This document shows, in pieces, positions 47,950-61,466 of a stretch of 64,000 bases of DNA. Origin of the DNA: Musa acuminata AAA Group (lineage: Eukaryota; Streptophyta; Magnoliopsida; Zingiberales; Musaceae); the NCBI RefSeq assembly GCF_036884655.1, contig NC_088344.1, positions 35,146,501 through 35,210,500 of the forward strand. The letters run 5' to 3'. Under the pieces are notes generated by a model, which was given only the letters and a program-made list of their open reading frames with translations, did no database searches and was not told the origin of the DNA. Position 1 is the first letter of the stretch. Each line of letters begins with the position of its first letter. The translations under genes and the position numbers were made by a program.

Positions 47950-50900
47950 GTTATGCAGTTTGGCTACAGCTTTCTTGTATCTCAGCTCCCTTATATGTGT
48001 TTTTGCTCTGACTTAGTCGATTAGGTCAAATCTAACTCGAAGTCCTTTTTCAGAGATTTTCTCATTAAAATTCTCAACCTAATGTGTTGGAAAGACTATC
48101 TCGAATGACAAGACAACCTCAATGCTAAAGGCTAAGCTGAATGATAATTCTCTCGACCCGATTTTAGGTGTCATCCGGGAGGCCCACAAGATACTTGGTA
48201 GCTTATCTATCCAAGTATCTTTTGCTCTAATGACCTGCTTCTTTAACATTTTGAGAATGGTTCGGTTGGTGACCTTGACGAGATCATTAGTATGAAGATG
48301 AGCTACTGAGCTAAACCTTAGTTGAACTCCATAGGATTGACAAAACTCTTTGAATTTCATATTATTGAATTAAATTTTATTATTAGTGATGATAATTATC
48401 AGAATTCTAAAATAGGTGATGATGTTCTTCCATACGAATCCCTCAACTTATTTCTTAGTGATCGATGCCAATAGCTTAGCCTCCACCCATTTTATAAGAT
48501 AGTCAACTCCAATGATAAGAAATCTCTGTTTGCTTGAGGCTGGTGGAAATGGTCCATAGATGTTCATACTACATTGGGTGAAGGGTCATCTGCAATTGAT
48601 CGAACTTAAAAAGATTATCGATTAATATTGTTTCTGTGCAAACTTTTAGCACCTATTACATCTTTGGGCATAGCCTATTGCATCCTTGTGTAGCATCGAC
48701 CATTAGAACTATTGTCGAAGTACTTTGAAGGCGATGGTTCATCCACTAATGTGCTCCTCACAAATACTCTTATGCACCTCGACAAACACCCTTTTGGCCT
48801 ATTATGATATTAGACATTTGAGGAATGATTGACTAAAAGACCTATGATATAGGCGATCATTAGTTATGCAATATCATGCTTGATGATGTTTGACTCTTCG
48901 GGCCGATGTAAGGTTTCTCGGGAGCATTCTTTTTTTATAACGTAGGATCTTGTCCATCAAGCTCAGCTCTTCCTCGACTATAGTCACATTATGCTTCTTA
49001 ATAGTTCAGATTGGCAACGTCTCAACCAATGGCTGGCCATCCTTTAAGGCCTAGGTCAATGCTAATCTAGTAAATGCATCGGTATAGGCGTTCTCTTCAT
49101 GGGGGACCTATACCATATTAAGTTGGGAGAAGCTATGAGTTAATTTATATACCTTGATGGGGAACTTTATCATGGTTGTATCTCGAGCTTCATAGTTTTC
49201 TTTCACTTAGTTCACTATTATGTATAAGTCGTTGAATACCATCAAGTCCTAGACTTAAAGCCCCTGAACAAGTCAAAGCCTCAGGAGAAGTGACTCGAAC
49301 TTAGATTTATTGTTAGAGATTTTGAACCTAACCCAAAAAGCTTGCTTGTACACTTGTTTGTTTGAGCCTTTCAAGATGAGCCTGATATTGCCTTTATTCA
49401 AGGTGGCGAGACTATCCACAAATAGCATGCATGCGGGGTGGGGTGTGATTGTTGACCTCAAGCGATGGAGTTAATTATGAGATGAAGTATGCCAACACTC
49501 GGTCCTTTATAGCAATCCTCGAAATATATCAGTTGTCGAACTCCTTCAGCTCTATTGACTACCTTAGTAGATGACCCAATATATTGAACCGAGAGAGAAC
49601 TTATATGTGTGTTTGGTCGGTGATCATGTGCACAATATGTGCTTGAAAATAGGGGTAGAGCTTTCTTGTTACCAAGACTAACAAAAAAATATGAACCTCT
49701 TGATAGGGGGTATTGTTCTTCGGGTCCGCTCAAAATATGACTGATATAGTAGATAGACTTCTAAGCACCCAAGACATCCCATACTAACACCAAGTTAATA
49801 GCTAGGTTGATGGCAATGAGGTAGGCTTAGAGTTTCACTTGAGATAGAGGAGGTGAGCTGTGACAACTAAGCGAGGTGGTCCTTCAACCTTTCGAAAGCC
49901 TCCTGACACTCCTTAGTCTATAGGAAAACTTTTAGGTTCTTTAATACCCGAAAGAAAGGTAGACACATATCACTAGATTGGGATAAGAATCAACTGACTG
50001 CTACTATCCGACTCGTTAACTATTAGACTTCTCTAATCGATTGAGGTGGGCACATCTCTGATGACTCGGTAGCAATATATACCTTAGTCAGTGATAAAGG
50101 AAGTGTGTTCCTGATCCCCCGGTGTCATTCTGATTTAGTTATACATCGAGAATACATAAGTGACAGTGAGGAGTTCATGACCTGAGGTAGCATCAACCAA
50201 CTGATCAATCCAAGAAAGGGATAGTTGTCCTTCGAGCATGCCTTGTTGAGATCAGTATAGTCAATACACATTCTCCAATTTTCATTAGACTTTTTTAGAA
50301 GTACAATAGTGGTGAGCCATTTGGGGTACTATAACTTGGGAATAAATTCTACTCCTAATAGCTTGCCTATCTCATCATTAATTATTTGTTAATAGTCATG
50401 AGCAAACTTGCGAGGCTATTGCTTCACCGGTTGTACCTCAAGAGAAATGTTCATTTGATATTGAGCTACATTATGGTTGATTCCTGACATGTCTCTAAGT
50501 AATCATTGAGGACGAGAGACTCGATTATTGAATAGATATCTCATCCCTAGGGATAAGAGACTCGAGTCATTGAATAGACATTAGTATCGCATCGATTTTT
50601 ACATCAAGATGGATGCATCTATATGTGGAAAGGGTGCCTGTTGCACCCCTTAGGTGAAAGTATTACGGGTCGAGGGCAAAGCCTGCTCTCTTAAGCATTC
50701 GTTGAGATGATCGATGGTTGGACGTTTCTATGACATCAGGCCCTCCTTGTAATGCCAAAATATTACAGGAAGAAGTTGTTGAGTAGCTCAACGTGGTATG
50801 GACTCATATATATAGGGTTATTCGAGGCACCTGTGAGGTAAAAATGTCAAGCTCTAAGGTGCCACCTACACGAAGATTAAAGTCGATATATGTTTCCTAA

Positions 50901-51120
50901 CCTGATCTTTCTTGACACCCAAGTTTGTAAACCCCAAGACATATGAGTGTGGATGCGAGTGGTCAAGAAGGTGATCATCTCTCTATCCTATATTTGATTG
51001 TATAGGATACGACAAGGGAAGGATAGTCAAAACTATTTGCCTTGGACCCTTGTGTATGTAGATAGACCAGTGAAATGTGACCTTCATCGTCTTCTTCTAC
51101 CTTAGATTAGATACCACGTG
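47950..51120 (-). mobile_element. Decayed Ty3/Gypsy retrotransposon pol
   Basis: Minus-strand fragments follow the Gypsy order. Reverse transcriptase remains at about 50400-50150 (the phrase NENWRMCIDYTDLNKAC and a QYP-W-like segment, broken by a stop and frame changes). An RNase H region lies at about 49733-49480 (GPEEQYPLSR near its start), and an integrase core fragment at 48360-48079 (MKFKEFCQSYGVQLRFSS with HLHTNDLVKVTNRTIL). All are interrupted by stops and shifts, so no functional polyprotein remains. I could not identify matching LTRs. It lies between the adenylate kinase and bromodomain genes. Confidence 0.75.
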
Positions 51121-51399
51121 ATGATCACAGATAATGATTAAGTGAGGTGTACTCACAATCAAATATTACTAAAATACTCATTTGTCTAAATGTCCATAAT
51201 ATTTAAGTCGTAACAAGTAATATTTCGAGCCAATCAAAAGAATTCAATCATACGTAGTTTTACAGAATTGAAAACGAATTCACTTGAACAGAAAATAAAC
51301 CGATTTTTATTTGCCGGTTCGGTCAGGTTTATAATAAAATTTATCTCCAGACCGGTTCGCTCAGGTCGCCCAATTCGTTTCAATATTCCCCTTTTCCGC

Positions 51400-51507
51400 T
51401 TTGAAGCCCTAAGTCGCGCGGACTAGCGATTATTTCGTGGCCGCCGTCGGGATCTCGTGCCGTCGATATACCGCCGCCGCACGCCGCACGCCGCCTCCGT
51501 CCTTCAG
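51400..51507 (+). other. Putative 5' untranslated exon of the bromodomain gene
   Basis: A GC-rich segment (GCCGCCGTCGGG and CCGCCGCCGC words) ends at a good donor, TTCAG|GTAAAG, at 51507. The next exon would start after the TATATAG acceptor near 53667, just before the ATG at 53678. The leader start is estimated from composition only. Confidence 0.45.
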
Positions 51508-53677
51508 GTAAAGATTCCACTTTACCTATCTTTCTCTATCTCTTTCTTTCCCTCGCACGGATGAGTGGTCCGGCGGACACGCGGTTATTGGCTCCTCTCT
51601 TGTCCGCCTGGCCCCGGCTTTTAGCCGCCCAACAAGTCGGAGCAGCTCCTGAGAGTGCCACAACCGTCAACGGGGAAGGTCCTCGGTTCCTTAATCGACA
51701 ACCTTTCTTTCGTCGAGTCTCTTAACCTAGAGTTTCTGTTCGTTTTAAAAGAATCCGAATAACGAACACCCCTGTGGGTATTTGTGTTCAAAGAACTCAT
51801 GAAAGATTTCTCATGCTAGTAAGAAAACGTCGCTTTTGTGGGCTGGTGTTCCTACCCAGTAAATAGTTCCGCAGCTCCAGCAACAAATCTTATAACATGC
51901 CGCAATTCAAATGTCCCAAAGATTTAAGCTATAAATACATATTAGTATCGTCTTTCATGATGAAAACAGCACGAATATCATTCTGCTGTGGAATTGGTTC
52001 ACGGAGAACTAAGTCTTGTATAGCAAAAGAAAATTCTTGGTGTTATCCTTTACTTTCAAGAACTTCAAGAGTAAATTCTTCTTATATTTCTTCCACTATT
52101 CTATGTTAATTTTGGAATTATGTTGACTTTTATGACCATTTCTTTAGTATCAAATCTAGGCAGTGTTTTTCTAACTTATTAATCTTGTTATTATCTCATT
52201 TGTTGGTAATAATAATGTTATGTTCATGTATTGGGCATTGCAACAACCGTTTCAAGATGCTTGCATTGTTCATCATAAGTATTTTCTTCTTACAGAATAT
52301 TGGTTAGAAAAAAATTTAACATAGTAGGAACACAAAGTGAGTGAAAGAATCATATTGATTTCTTCAAAGTATATCATGTTTTTTTTAAAGTATCTTCGTG
52401 GTAGGTCTATTGCTTTTTCACTACCTTGAATGTTGCATGTATAAACAAGGCCAGCATGCTGGCCATCAATTAAATGTTTTAGCTGGGGAAAGTTTTTTTT
52501 CTTAGATACTACTCTCATTTTGTGCTCAATCCATTTTTTTCACTCAGCAACCATTAATTGTTTAAAGCCTAATGTGGCAGCTCTGTGGAAAGCATTCTCT
52601 GGCTATGGCGAGACAAATTTGTTGTTTAATACATTTGATTGGATGTGGCTACTTGTCTGTTACATTAAAGGAAAGAATTTCCTCTGTTTGTCCATCAATT
52701 ATGTGAACATTTTGGAATTTGGCCACAAGTTGTTGGAATGATTTGTGGATTAGTCGTATTGACAATGCAAAAACATATAGTCATTTTCTCTATGATGTTT
52801 TAAACAATTGCTATTATCTGTGCATAAAAGTACAACTTGTAACTTTATGTGATCAATCTTACTATTGGGGCAATAGGATGGATTCTATTTGAACAAAATG
52901 CATGCATATCAAGGAATTCATGTAACGACCATGTTTACCAATGCCATTATTTAGTCAACCACGCTTTTCCATGCTAGTAATTATGTGGTATAGGTATATT
53001 ATAATGGATGCCCTTCATACATATGTATCTGTGTATATATATGTGTGGTTGTGTGTGCATGTAAATATATAATTCTGTGTGTTTACGTATCTGTATACAA
53101 TCATTAGGTTTTGTTTCTATGTGCTTTTGGTCCATTAGATAAAGCTCAGTATCCTGATCTCCCATCCAACTGTTACATAATTGATTCTGAATAGAAAGTA
53201 TTAGTGCGACTATATTAGAGAGTGTCGTAGACACCGATAAGGGAAGTTTGCTAGAGTATCTGTACGTTAAAGAACATTCAGTCTAGATTCCATGTTGCCA
53301 AATCAGTTAGTAAAAAATGATTCCTTCAGGTTGCTGGTTTAACAATCTGACTATGATGGAAATTCAGTGAGTGAATTGTGGCTTTTTAACTATTGAACTG
53401 AGGATGAAATACTTAATGGTTAAATGCTTGTTCGATGTCACCATTTTGGTGGGCTTCATTGTTGGATGCTGTGCTTCTAAAAAAAGAATCTTTTGTATGT
53501 ATTCCTTTTATGCTCTTGAAGAATGCTGTCATGACTCATGAGCGTGCTGCCACTACACCAGAAACTCTTTGTATTCACTTTCTTTCATTGTCTATTTATG
53601 GTACTTTATAACTCTCTTGTTCTTGTTTTTTGAGAAGGTTTGATTGTCATGGGGTCATCATATATAGATGCTGGGTT

Positions 53678-56600
53678 ATGGAGAAGTGCATACTGAAAAT
53701 CAAGCTTAAAGTTCCGGGAACTGGAATATGCACCAATAATCCTCCAGACAGAGACAATGCTGTTCTTCTGTTTGAGGACAATGCAGCCACTGACATAACA
53801 TCATCATCTGAAGAATATACTCCTCTAAGTAATTGGAAAGACATGAAAAGGAAGCGTGGTCACAAAGCATACCACAAGAAAGGGAAGAAGGTTAAATTGG
53901 TCAAAGATCCATCACCTGACCTTGTTTCTGTAAATAAAGAAGATAACTTGGAACAAGTTGATGATGATCAGCTTGGATCTGAAATTGATCCTGAACCACC
54001 CAATGGGTCTAATACACCTAGTGTAATGTCAAATATTGATACTGAGATGCCCAATGATAGACCATCTGAAAAAGCAGGGCACAGTCGTGTTAAAGTGAAA
54101 CTTAAGTCTTCCAGAATATCTGAACCCCACAGAAGTAGTTCGGATGCACAAACACCAAGTGAAACAGAAAAGAGCAACCCACAAGTTACACTAAATATTA
54201 TCGAAGCAGCTTCTGGAAAGGAGGAGAGTACTTATTCAGATGGACAGACATCAGAGATGCACAATGCTGTTTCGGAGAAATTGCCAAGAAAAGCAGGGAG
54301 CATTAGGATTAAATCTTCAAGAGGTTTAGGTATTTCAAGTGAAATCATGCAAGACAGGAATCTTGGTAAACTTGTTATTCCTCCACAGATGCTGAGCAAG
54401 AAGAATTCAGTTGTTGCAGATCCTGCAAGAATGCAGGACTTACCAGTGCCCAGGAACTCAAGACAAAAGGAAAGAACACAGCCCTACAATGATGCTCGTC
54501 ATAATGAGAAAGAGTTGAGTGCTGCCCTGGTGGTAAGTCGGACTATTGTTTAAATGATCAGTATGTCAGCACAATCCTGTCTTCTTAGTTTGCTACCTGG
54601 TGATATTGGAAGAAAATTCTCTTAATTTTTTACGGTTCAGGTGATAAAGAAAGTGATGAAAATGGATGCGGCGGTTCCCTTCAACACCCCAGTTGATCCT
54701 GTAGCTTTGGGAATACCTGTGAGTATCACACAAGTAATAACCAGCACACAGTTATTTAGTATATATAAGGCAGTTCAAAATCATTCATTTATCTTATGTC
54801 TGTTGTCTTATGGATACTTCAAGAATTAAGATCATACTTAGCAGTTCAAAATCATTCCCCCTTCCTTACCCAAGGAATGCTCACATATCAACTTGGCCAG
54901 ATTTTTTTATTATCCATGAGCATGCAAGTTCATAAATAAATCTGATTAACCTCTTTTGACAATGTTTCTCTCATAAGTTCTCTTTTAGTGCTTGATTGGA
55001 AATTTTAACATGCTAGACTTAGCTTTTAACTTATAATTGCATGCTAGATTTACATCTAGGGTTTTATTGGGAGAGATATATGTAGGACTCACCGACTCCA
55101 AACAGTTTGGACATTACGTCTTGTTGTATCTGTATCCATGTAGAACACGAACCACACATTTAATCCAAGTTCAATAATTATTATATTTGAGTAAGAGTGT
55201 AAGACATATTTTGTACCTACCATCATGTTTGAACTAATCCATACCCAAGAAAATAACCTAATGGATTCATGCATGTCCATTTTATTAGGTCCGATTTGGG
55301 TCATGTAAGTCCATTGACACTGCTGGATCCTTAAACGTATCATTCATGGTAGAATGTATTTGGTGTTTGCAATGAAACATATCTGTACTCATACAATGTG
55401 TTTTTTACCAACATTTGGATCATCATTTCCAGGATTATTTTGACATTATTGACACTCCTATGGACTTCGGCACTATAGCTCACAACCTAGAACATGGTCT
55501 TAAATACATGAATTCAGAAGATGTTTTCAAGGATGTGCAGTATATCTGGGACAATTGTTTTAAATACAACAATAAGGGTGATTATGTTGTGGACCTTATG
55601 AAACGGGTGAAAAAGAATTTCACAAAGTATTGGCTGGCCGCTGGGTTGTATTCTGATACAGCAGGTATTGGTCTTTTTTTTTCTGGCTACAATTTTTTCT
55701 TTTTTTGATTTCTCATCTTGGATAGTAGAAGTGACAGACAGCTGTATTTCCAGACTAAGTTGAATCAATTTCATGGGCTCCAGAAAACCATTAGGTTAAC
55801 AATTGGTTGTGCCTGACTTTTGTTTCACTTATGTTATCCTATCTTATTGAACTCCTTTATTGCTACAGAAGATTGACTGTGCCTGCATCCTTCAGAAAGA
55901 AAAATTTTTGGTTAAATGTTTGTGCATAGTTTGTGACCAGCTATAGTTTTTAAAGCTTTCAGTGCACATCACTTTTTATGTTCAATTTCCTAATTCAGAA
56001 AAAGAAATTGTGGTAAGTTCAGGGATGGGCAAACCAGTTTAAATATTTTTGTCAAGACAAAGTTTTAAATACTTGTTGGACAATGGTTTTGACAGCTTTT
56101 TGGGCTGGTATGATACCAAATATACTGGGTGGTATACCTGTACCACCTGGTATCATTTGATAAAAATTAATTAAAGAAGGAAAATGAGCTGTATGCTTAG
56201 TGGTGTGGTACCAGTAACTTGGTTGGGCCCGTGGATGCTTGTCAGGTGTACTGTTCATGGTTGAAGAAGCTCTGAATCCTAAAGGATGGATTAAATGAAA
56301 ACTCTGGAAATGTTTACAGCCGATGAAGTAATTGATGTTTGTACTGTTTCAAATAGAACAAGTGTGTTCGAGTGTCACTGTGTCAGACACAAGAGATACA
56401 AGATACCAGTGTTTTCACAAGCATATAATGTGCTGATAACACCATAGAGGATTCATAAATGTTCTTTCAATGATTTATTTGACATATAAATATGTTTTTT
56501 GCATGCACAAAATTAACTTCAATAGCTACATATAAATTTTAATACATCCAAAACATGAAATCCTGAAATCTGAACATGAGGTTTTAGTATGTTGAAGTTG

Positions 56601-59600
56601 GAGGCATACTTTTTAGAGTCATAGTGGAGCACTGGAGCTCAAAGTTCATTGCAAATGTAGCTAGTATTAGAGATGAAGGGTTTGCGTCAGTCTGATTTCT
56701 TTGTAGGTTGTACTTTATTCTATTTTATAAGTTCAAAGTTAAGATGCAAAAGAGGTACAAAAAGCATTCATAGGCTGGCGTAAGAATATGAAAGATCATT
56801 ATACTGATCACCCAAATTTTATTTTCCATGATTTGATGTTTTAAACTATATTAGTGTTGTAAGATTTTCTGGTAGTAATTAATGCACAACGTATTCTGAT
56901 AATCTAATCATTCACATTTTTGATGTGTTAATGATAAGTTTGTCACTTGTTTAGTTAGTTTTACATGAATAGTATGTGATTTTCACTACATGTTCAAAAT
57001 CGGTAAGCATATATAGAAAAGAAGTCTTAAGTTCAAAGGGGAACCGTAAATATCTGGTAGGTAATTCTGTCTACCAGAATGCAAGTTTAAGATAAATTTG
57101 GATAGTGAAATCATCAACAACAGGGCAATAGTAGTTATGTAATGGAGGCAAAAAATAATTGTTGAATGGTGATGATGCGATTAACTTTAGTCTGAATAAT
57201 GCTGGCTTCTTGATACTAGAACTCCTCCTTAATGTTCTATTTAAGCTTTTGTTGAATGGTTCCTTTGATTGTTCAATTAAGCAATTTCTTTTTTCTCGCT
57301 TCTCATGAGGCCCAGCTGATAGCAGTTTATTCAGGCCATACCTTTGGTTGAGAATTCCTTGGTTCATGTGCTTATGTAATATTCATGGCTTATTTCTGTT
57401 CTTCTATTCAATCTTATTTTTGTTGCAGATGTGACTTGTTGGATTACTAACTTTGGTCACATATGTTTAGTTCGTTTATGATTTTCCCGTTATGTTTATG
57501 TTGGTAAATTCTATTACGTGCAGTATAGTAGTTCTCTAGTTCCTAGATTTGAGATCATTTCATGTGTAAAACATTTATGGTTGACAATGAACTGCTGAAT
57601 TTTTATCACGGGGATATTTATCCCTTTTTCTGCATCAATGTATGACTATTTTTTCTTGGAAGTCATACCATTCATTTGAATATTAAAAGATGTGAACATC
57701 TCTATAGGTGTCTCTGAGAGCACTCAAATTGAGGATGCTTCACAATCAGGTCAGGATAAGCTGTATCCCAAAAGCAAGTCAAAGCATAAACGCCGACGTT
57801 ATGGGTAAGTCATTTTTAAACAAGAGAAACTAAGTTCTCTATTATCTCTTTATTTGCTGTTATGCTTTTAGTCTGATTTCAAGTTGAGATATCGGCTGTT
57901 CAATCAATCTGATGGTAGGAGAAGCTCCGTAGACGAATGAAAGATCAGTTTCTTGTGGGTGGTCTGGTCTGTTGTTGTGAGAGATGAAGTGGAAGGTGAG
58001 AAGAAAAAGATATTTTATTAGGTAAATACATGCAAAATAAGGTTAGAATACTATAATAAGTTGAAGAATGAGGAGAGGAAGAAATGGAAAAGGAACATTT
58101 TAGTGTTGGCATTTCCTTGCTCTGAAAAATGCATATTGTGATTTATCTGCTTCATCTTTGCAACTACCTTGTTGCATATATTGGATTACAAGCATATTTT
58201 TTCTTTAATGACGATCAATGAATGCAGTAAACATATTAATGTGTTTTTTTATTATTGAGGACCAGATGGATATTGCATATAGTTCTTTAGGTCATTTATA
58301 AATCCTTTGATCTTGTCTATCAACATATTTGAACTAAGTTTGGTGTATTATATCACAGAATCGATCAGCACAAAAGCGATTGTCTCTGTGCTGTTTGTGT
58401 TGTTAGGCGTCGCAGAAAGGAACGAGAAGCTGTTCAAAGTCAAGCTTATGCAAGTGATCCTAATATATCTGGAGAGTTAAAGCTAGAGGTGGGTAGCAAG
58501 ATTGCTAATGCTATGTTATCCCTATTACTCTGCATGGTATTTGGTTATATACAGTTTTATTCGACATGTGAATGAAGTTTTATTTTGAAGTTTGCAACAT
58601 TCTGTAGTTAATTCTAAGTGCTGAAACACCTGATTGTATAATCAAACTTTAGATTGGCTTCACCTTTACATTGTGTTGGATTATATTGATAATATTTGTA
58701 GAAAGTTGGAAGTCATCAATGGTTCTGGCCTTCACAAGAACATGTACGAGAGTTAAAAGAGATATTAGCTTGTCGTTTTGACCATCCTCCCATAATAACC
58801 ATAGGAAACTTTATAAGAAAGAATCTCACCACAGTTGAAAGAGGATATAGTCCACTGAGGATTTCACATCAACACATTATTCAAACAATAGCCAGTGATA
58901 AGCATCTTACAGATTTGAAAGGCTGGTCATCAAATCAAAAGTTTAGTCCATACGAAGTTAAATAGGATCAAATTAGTTTGGATGTGATATGGTCGAGTGG
59001 CAGTCTAGTCAACGCTGCATGGTGCTTATCTTTCATTTTCATGAGTTTTAATCATGTCAGACTTTATTCTTGTGTGTTCTTTTCTTGCATATGTATTCTA
59101 TATTGACATGTCCTGGTCTATTTTCCATGCTGATAAGTTCAAGTCGGGGTGCTCATTGGGCAGAATCGATGTTTTTTTGATTGATTGCATTGTGTTATTA
59201 TCTTGCACAGAATGAAACTTGATGGTGTCACCTTCTTAATCACTTAGTTGGTAATTCTAAATGTTACGAAGGTTTTGTATGCTATATGGTATCAGTTCAT
59301 GAAGGTCTTGTATACTATATGGTATCAGTTCATTTTTAGAAGGCCCTTTCTAGTTTTAAACATGTCAACTCACATTGGTTTGCATGGTTGCAGTAGCCTT
59401 TTAGCTTCTTATAATGGTTTTTGGTCTGTCTTTGTAGGAAATTATGAATCCTAATATATTGGGTATAATCGGGACAAACAAACCTGTCTCACAACTTTAA
59501 GTTCGAAACTCTTGAAGGATATCTCATGCTGAAAATGTAGGCGATAAAATTCTTATGTTTATTCATAATTTCATTTGCCTTACCTGAGTTGTGATTTAGA

Positions 59601-60746
59601 TTTTGATTTTTGAACTGAAGAATCATGATTTGCATTCCTGTCGATAGTTGCATCCCACAACTGTTCTATTCCGATGTCTGATTGTCTATCCTTTTGTGTA
59701 AAAAAACTTAACATACAATGTTTTGAACTCTGATGTGTGACACAGTTCTCTGTAGATGCTTAATAGCCATTCTTCTTATGAGCACTTAATTTCAAATCAT
59801 TGGTCTACATCAAAGGACCAAGTTGAACCTAACATACATTGCTGTTATGTACCAAGTCTTTTTTGCTCACACTACTCGCACTATTCAATGGATCTTGAGG
59901 TTATCTCCCCCTTTATTTTCATTCTAAATTCTAGTCTTTTTTTTTTCCTGTTCTCACAGCTTCTATACATTAATTCAAATTTCCATTTAGTAAACTTGTT
60001 TGAATTGATTTTGCATTGCAGGAAAGCTCTCCTTTAGATAACCCTTGCAGTGAGGATGCTACCTCTAGTTTGGGCCATTCCCCAGAGACTGATCCAAATG
60101 CCGATGCAGATGAAGCTGATGATGAAGAAAAGTTCGAGACTTCTGAGCAACTAGACTCTGTGCAGCTGGAGAAGCAGGAAATGGACACTGAAAACGAGTT
60201 TGACCATGATAAAAATGGTGGGAATAATCAATCTTGCCACCAGTCTCTTGAGAATGGAACTGAGGACTCTAAATCACAGTTGAAAGGACGGTACACAGAA
60301 GCAACACAACCTGAAGAGCAGAAAGTTATCCAGAGCAAGGAAACATCTGCACATCATTATTTGCAGATGACAGAAAAACAAGAGGTAATTTTTTATTGCG
60401 TTTGCTTGATATTTAAATGCATCATCATAAATGATTGATGTTGAGTGTTTGTTCCTCGGTGATGAGTCGTAAGTCTTCTATCAGTGAAGGCAGTAGTGGT
60501 GATGCGTGCTTGCTTTTGATGATTGATGCCTCCTTTTTCATATTGATGATTTGACTGCAGGAATCACCTGAACAGGATCAGCTGAATAAGATGCAAGAGA
60601 ACCATCTGGTTCTACGGCTATGCAATAGCCTCTTCCCAAGCAACCTTAAGTCTGTCTGGAACGGCCCCCATTCTTTGAGTCGGCATAATGTTTCTTTTCG
60701 AAACGGCCCCATTCATTCTGCCGTTGAAGCATTCATGAAACAATAA
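53678..60746 (+). CDS. Plant bromodomain protein
   Basis: Seven coding exons: 53678-54532, 54641-54718, 55433-55664, 57708-57804, 58359-58488, 60022-60384 and 60561-60746. Junctions are GT-AG and in frame, total 646 residues. The first 280 residues are hydrophilic, with lysine-rich (KRKRGHKAYHKKGKKVK) and serine-rich stretches. The bromodomain spans about 283-385: a VPF shelf (297-299), DYFDIIDTPMDFGTI, and NCFKYN with N357 at the acetyl-lysine-binding position. A basic KSKHKRRR segment follows, then a compact HKSDCLCAVCVVRRRRKER motif (H425, C429, C431, C434), then an acidic region and a conserved-looking C-terminus. It is probably a nuclear acetyl-histone reader; resemblance to At1g58025-type proteins is from memory. 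The ATG at 53678 follows an acceptor and begins a typical MEKCILKIKLK start. An alternative exon is noted at 58702. Confidence 0.85.
56090..56250. repeat. GGTATACC-type repeat in bromodomain-gene intron 3
   Basis: The sequence has GGCTGGTATGATACC, then GGGTGGTATACCTGTACCACC, then GGTACCAG, and ends near CAGGTGTACTG. The inverted GGTGGTA/TACCACC words match the dispersed family seen at 16735, 18600, 29515 and 37130. Confidence 0.5.
59268..59333 (+). repeat. 33-bp tandem duplication
   Basis: Two adjacent 33-base copies, 59268-59300 and 59301-59333, differ at two positions. Each contains CTATATGGTATCAGTTCAT. It lies in the intron between bromodomain exons 5 and 6. Confidence 0.9.
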
Positions 60747-61466
60747 TTCGTGTGTTCCTTTCTTTTCCTCTCCAATTCAAGAGCATGTCCTGTGAACCGA
60801 TAACTGTCCTAGTGTATGTATCACAGGTATGCATGCTGGGATATTATTAGTAGATCTAATAGAAGAGTCCTAAAACTGTATATAATGACTCAGATTTCCT
60901 TGTAAATTTTCATGACAAAAGGATCTGTCAACGATGTAGTAAAGCTGAGTTTGATGTGTTAGAATAAGGATATTCCTGGCGTTATTTGGTATTAATCTGC
61001 AGAATATACTGCTGTTGGTGTTTGCTCATCAACTGCTCCAGTAGACTTGGAGAAGACAATGGTGCTCGTGCAACGTGATTCATCAAGACTGTTCGACTGG
61101 GTAAGAAATACATGAAAACAATCGTCTCCCCATAAACTCGATCATTATCTAGTAGTGTTGATGGATATAGATCTACTGTTACTGACATTTGTGGGCTGCA
61201 TTACTATAATATTTATTTATGGTATTGCTGCAGCTAATTCAATCATAATCATAATCAATCGGTACCTGTGGTGTAGTTCTGATCCCTATACTTTATTTGT
61301 TGCATTATGGAGTTTGATGCTGTGGATGAGGGGAGATGCTGATGAATCATATAATCAATCCGAGCAAGCCCGGATAACACGAAGGTTGATGCAGAATGTT
61401 AAATCATCCAAAGGTTGATGCTTGGTTTGTGTATATATTTATATATATATATACGGATGCACTTCA
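60747..61466. other. Convergent 3' region between bromodomain and CCR4-like genes
   Basis: The two genes point at each other, so this stretch should hold both 3' untranslated regions. No open frame of note; several AATAA-type words are present. No repeat was recognised. Confidence 0.6.
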
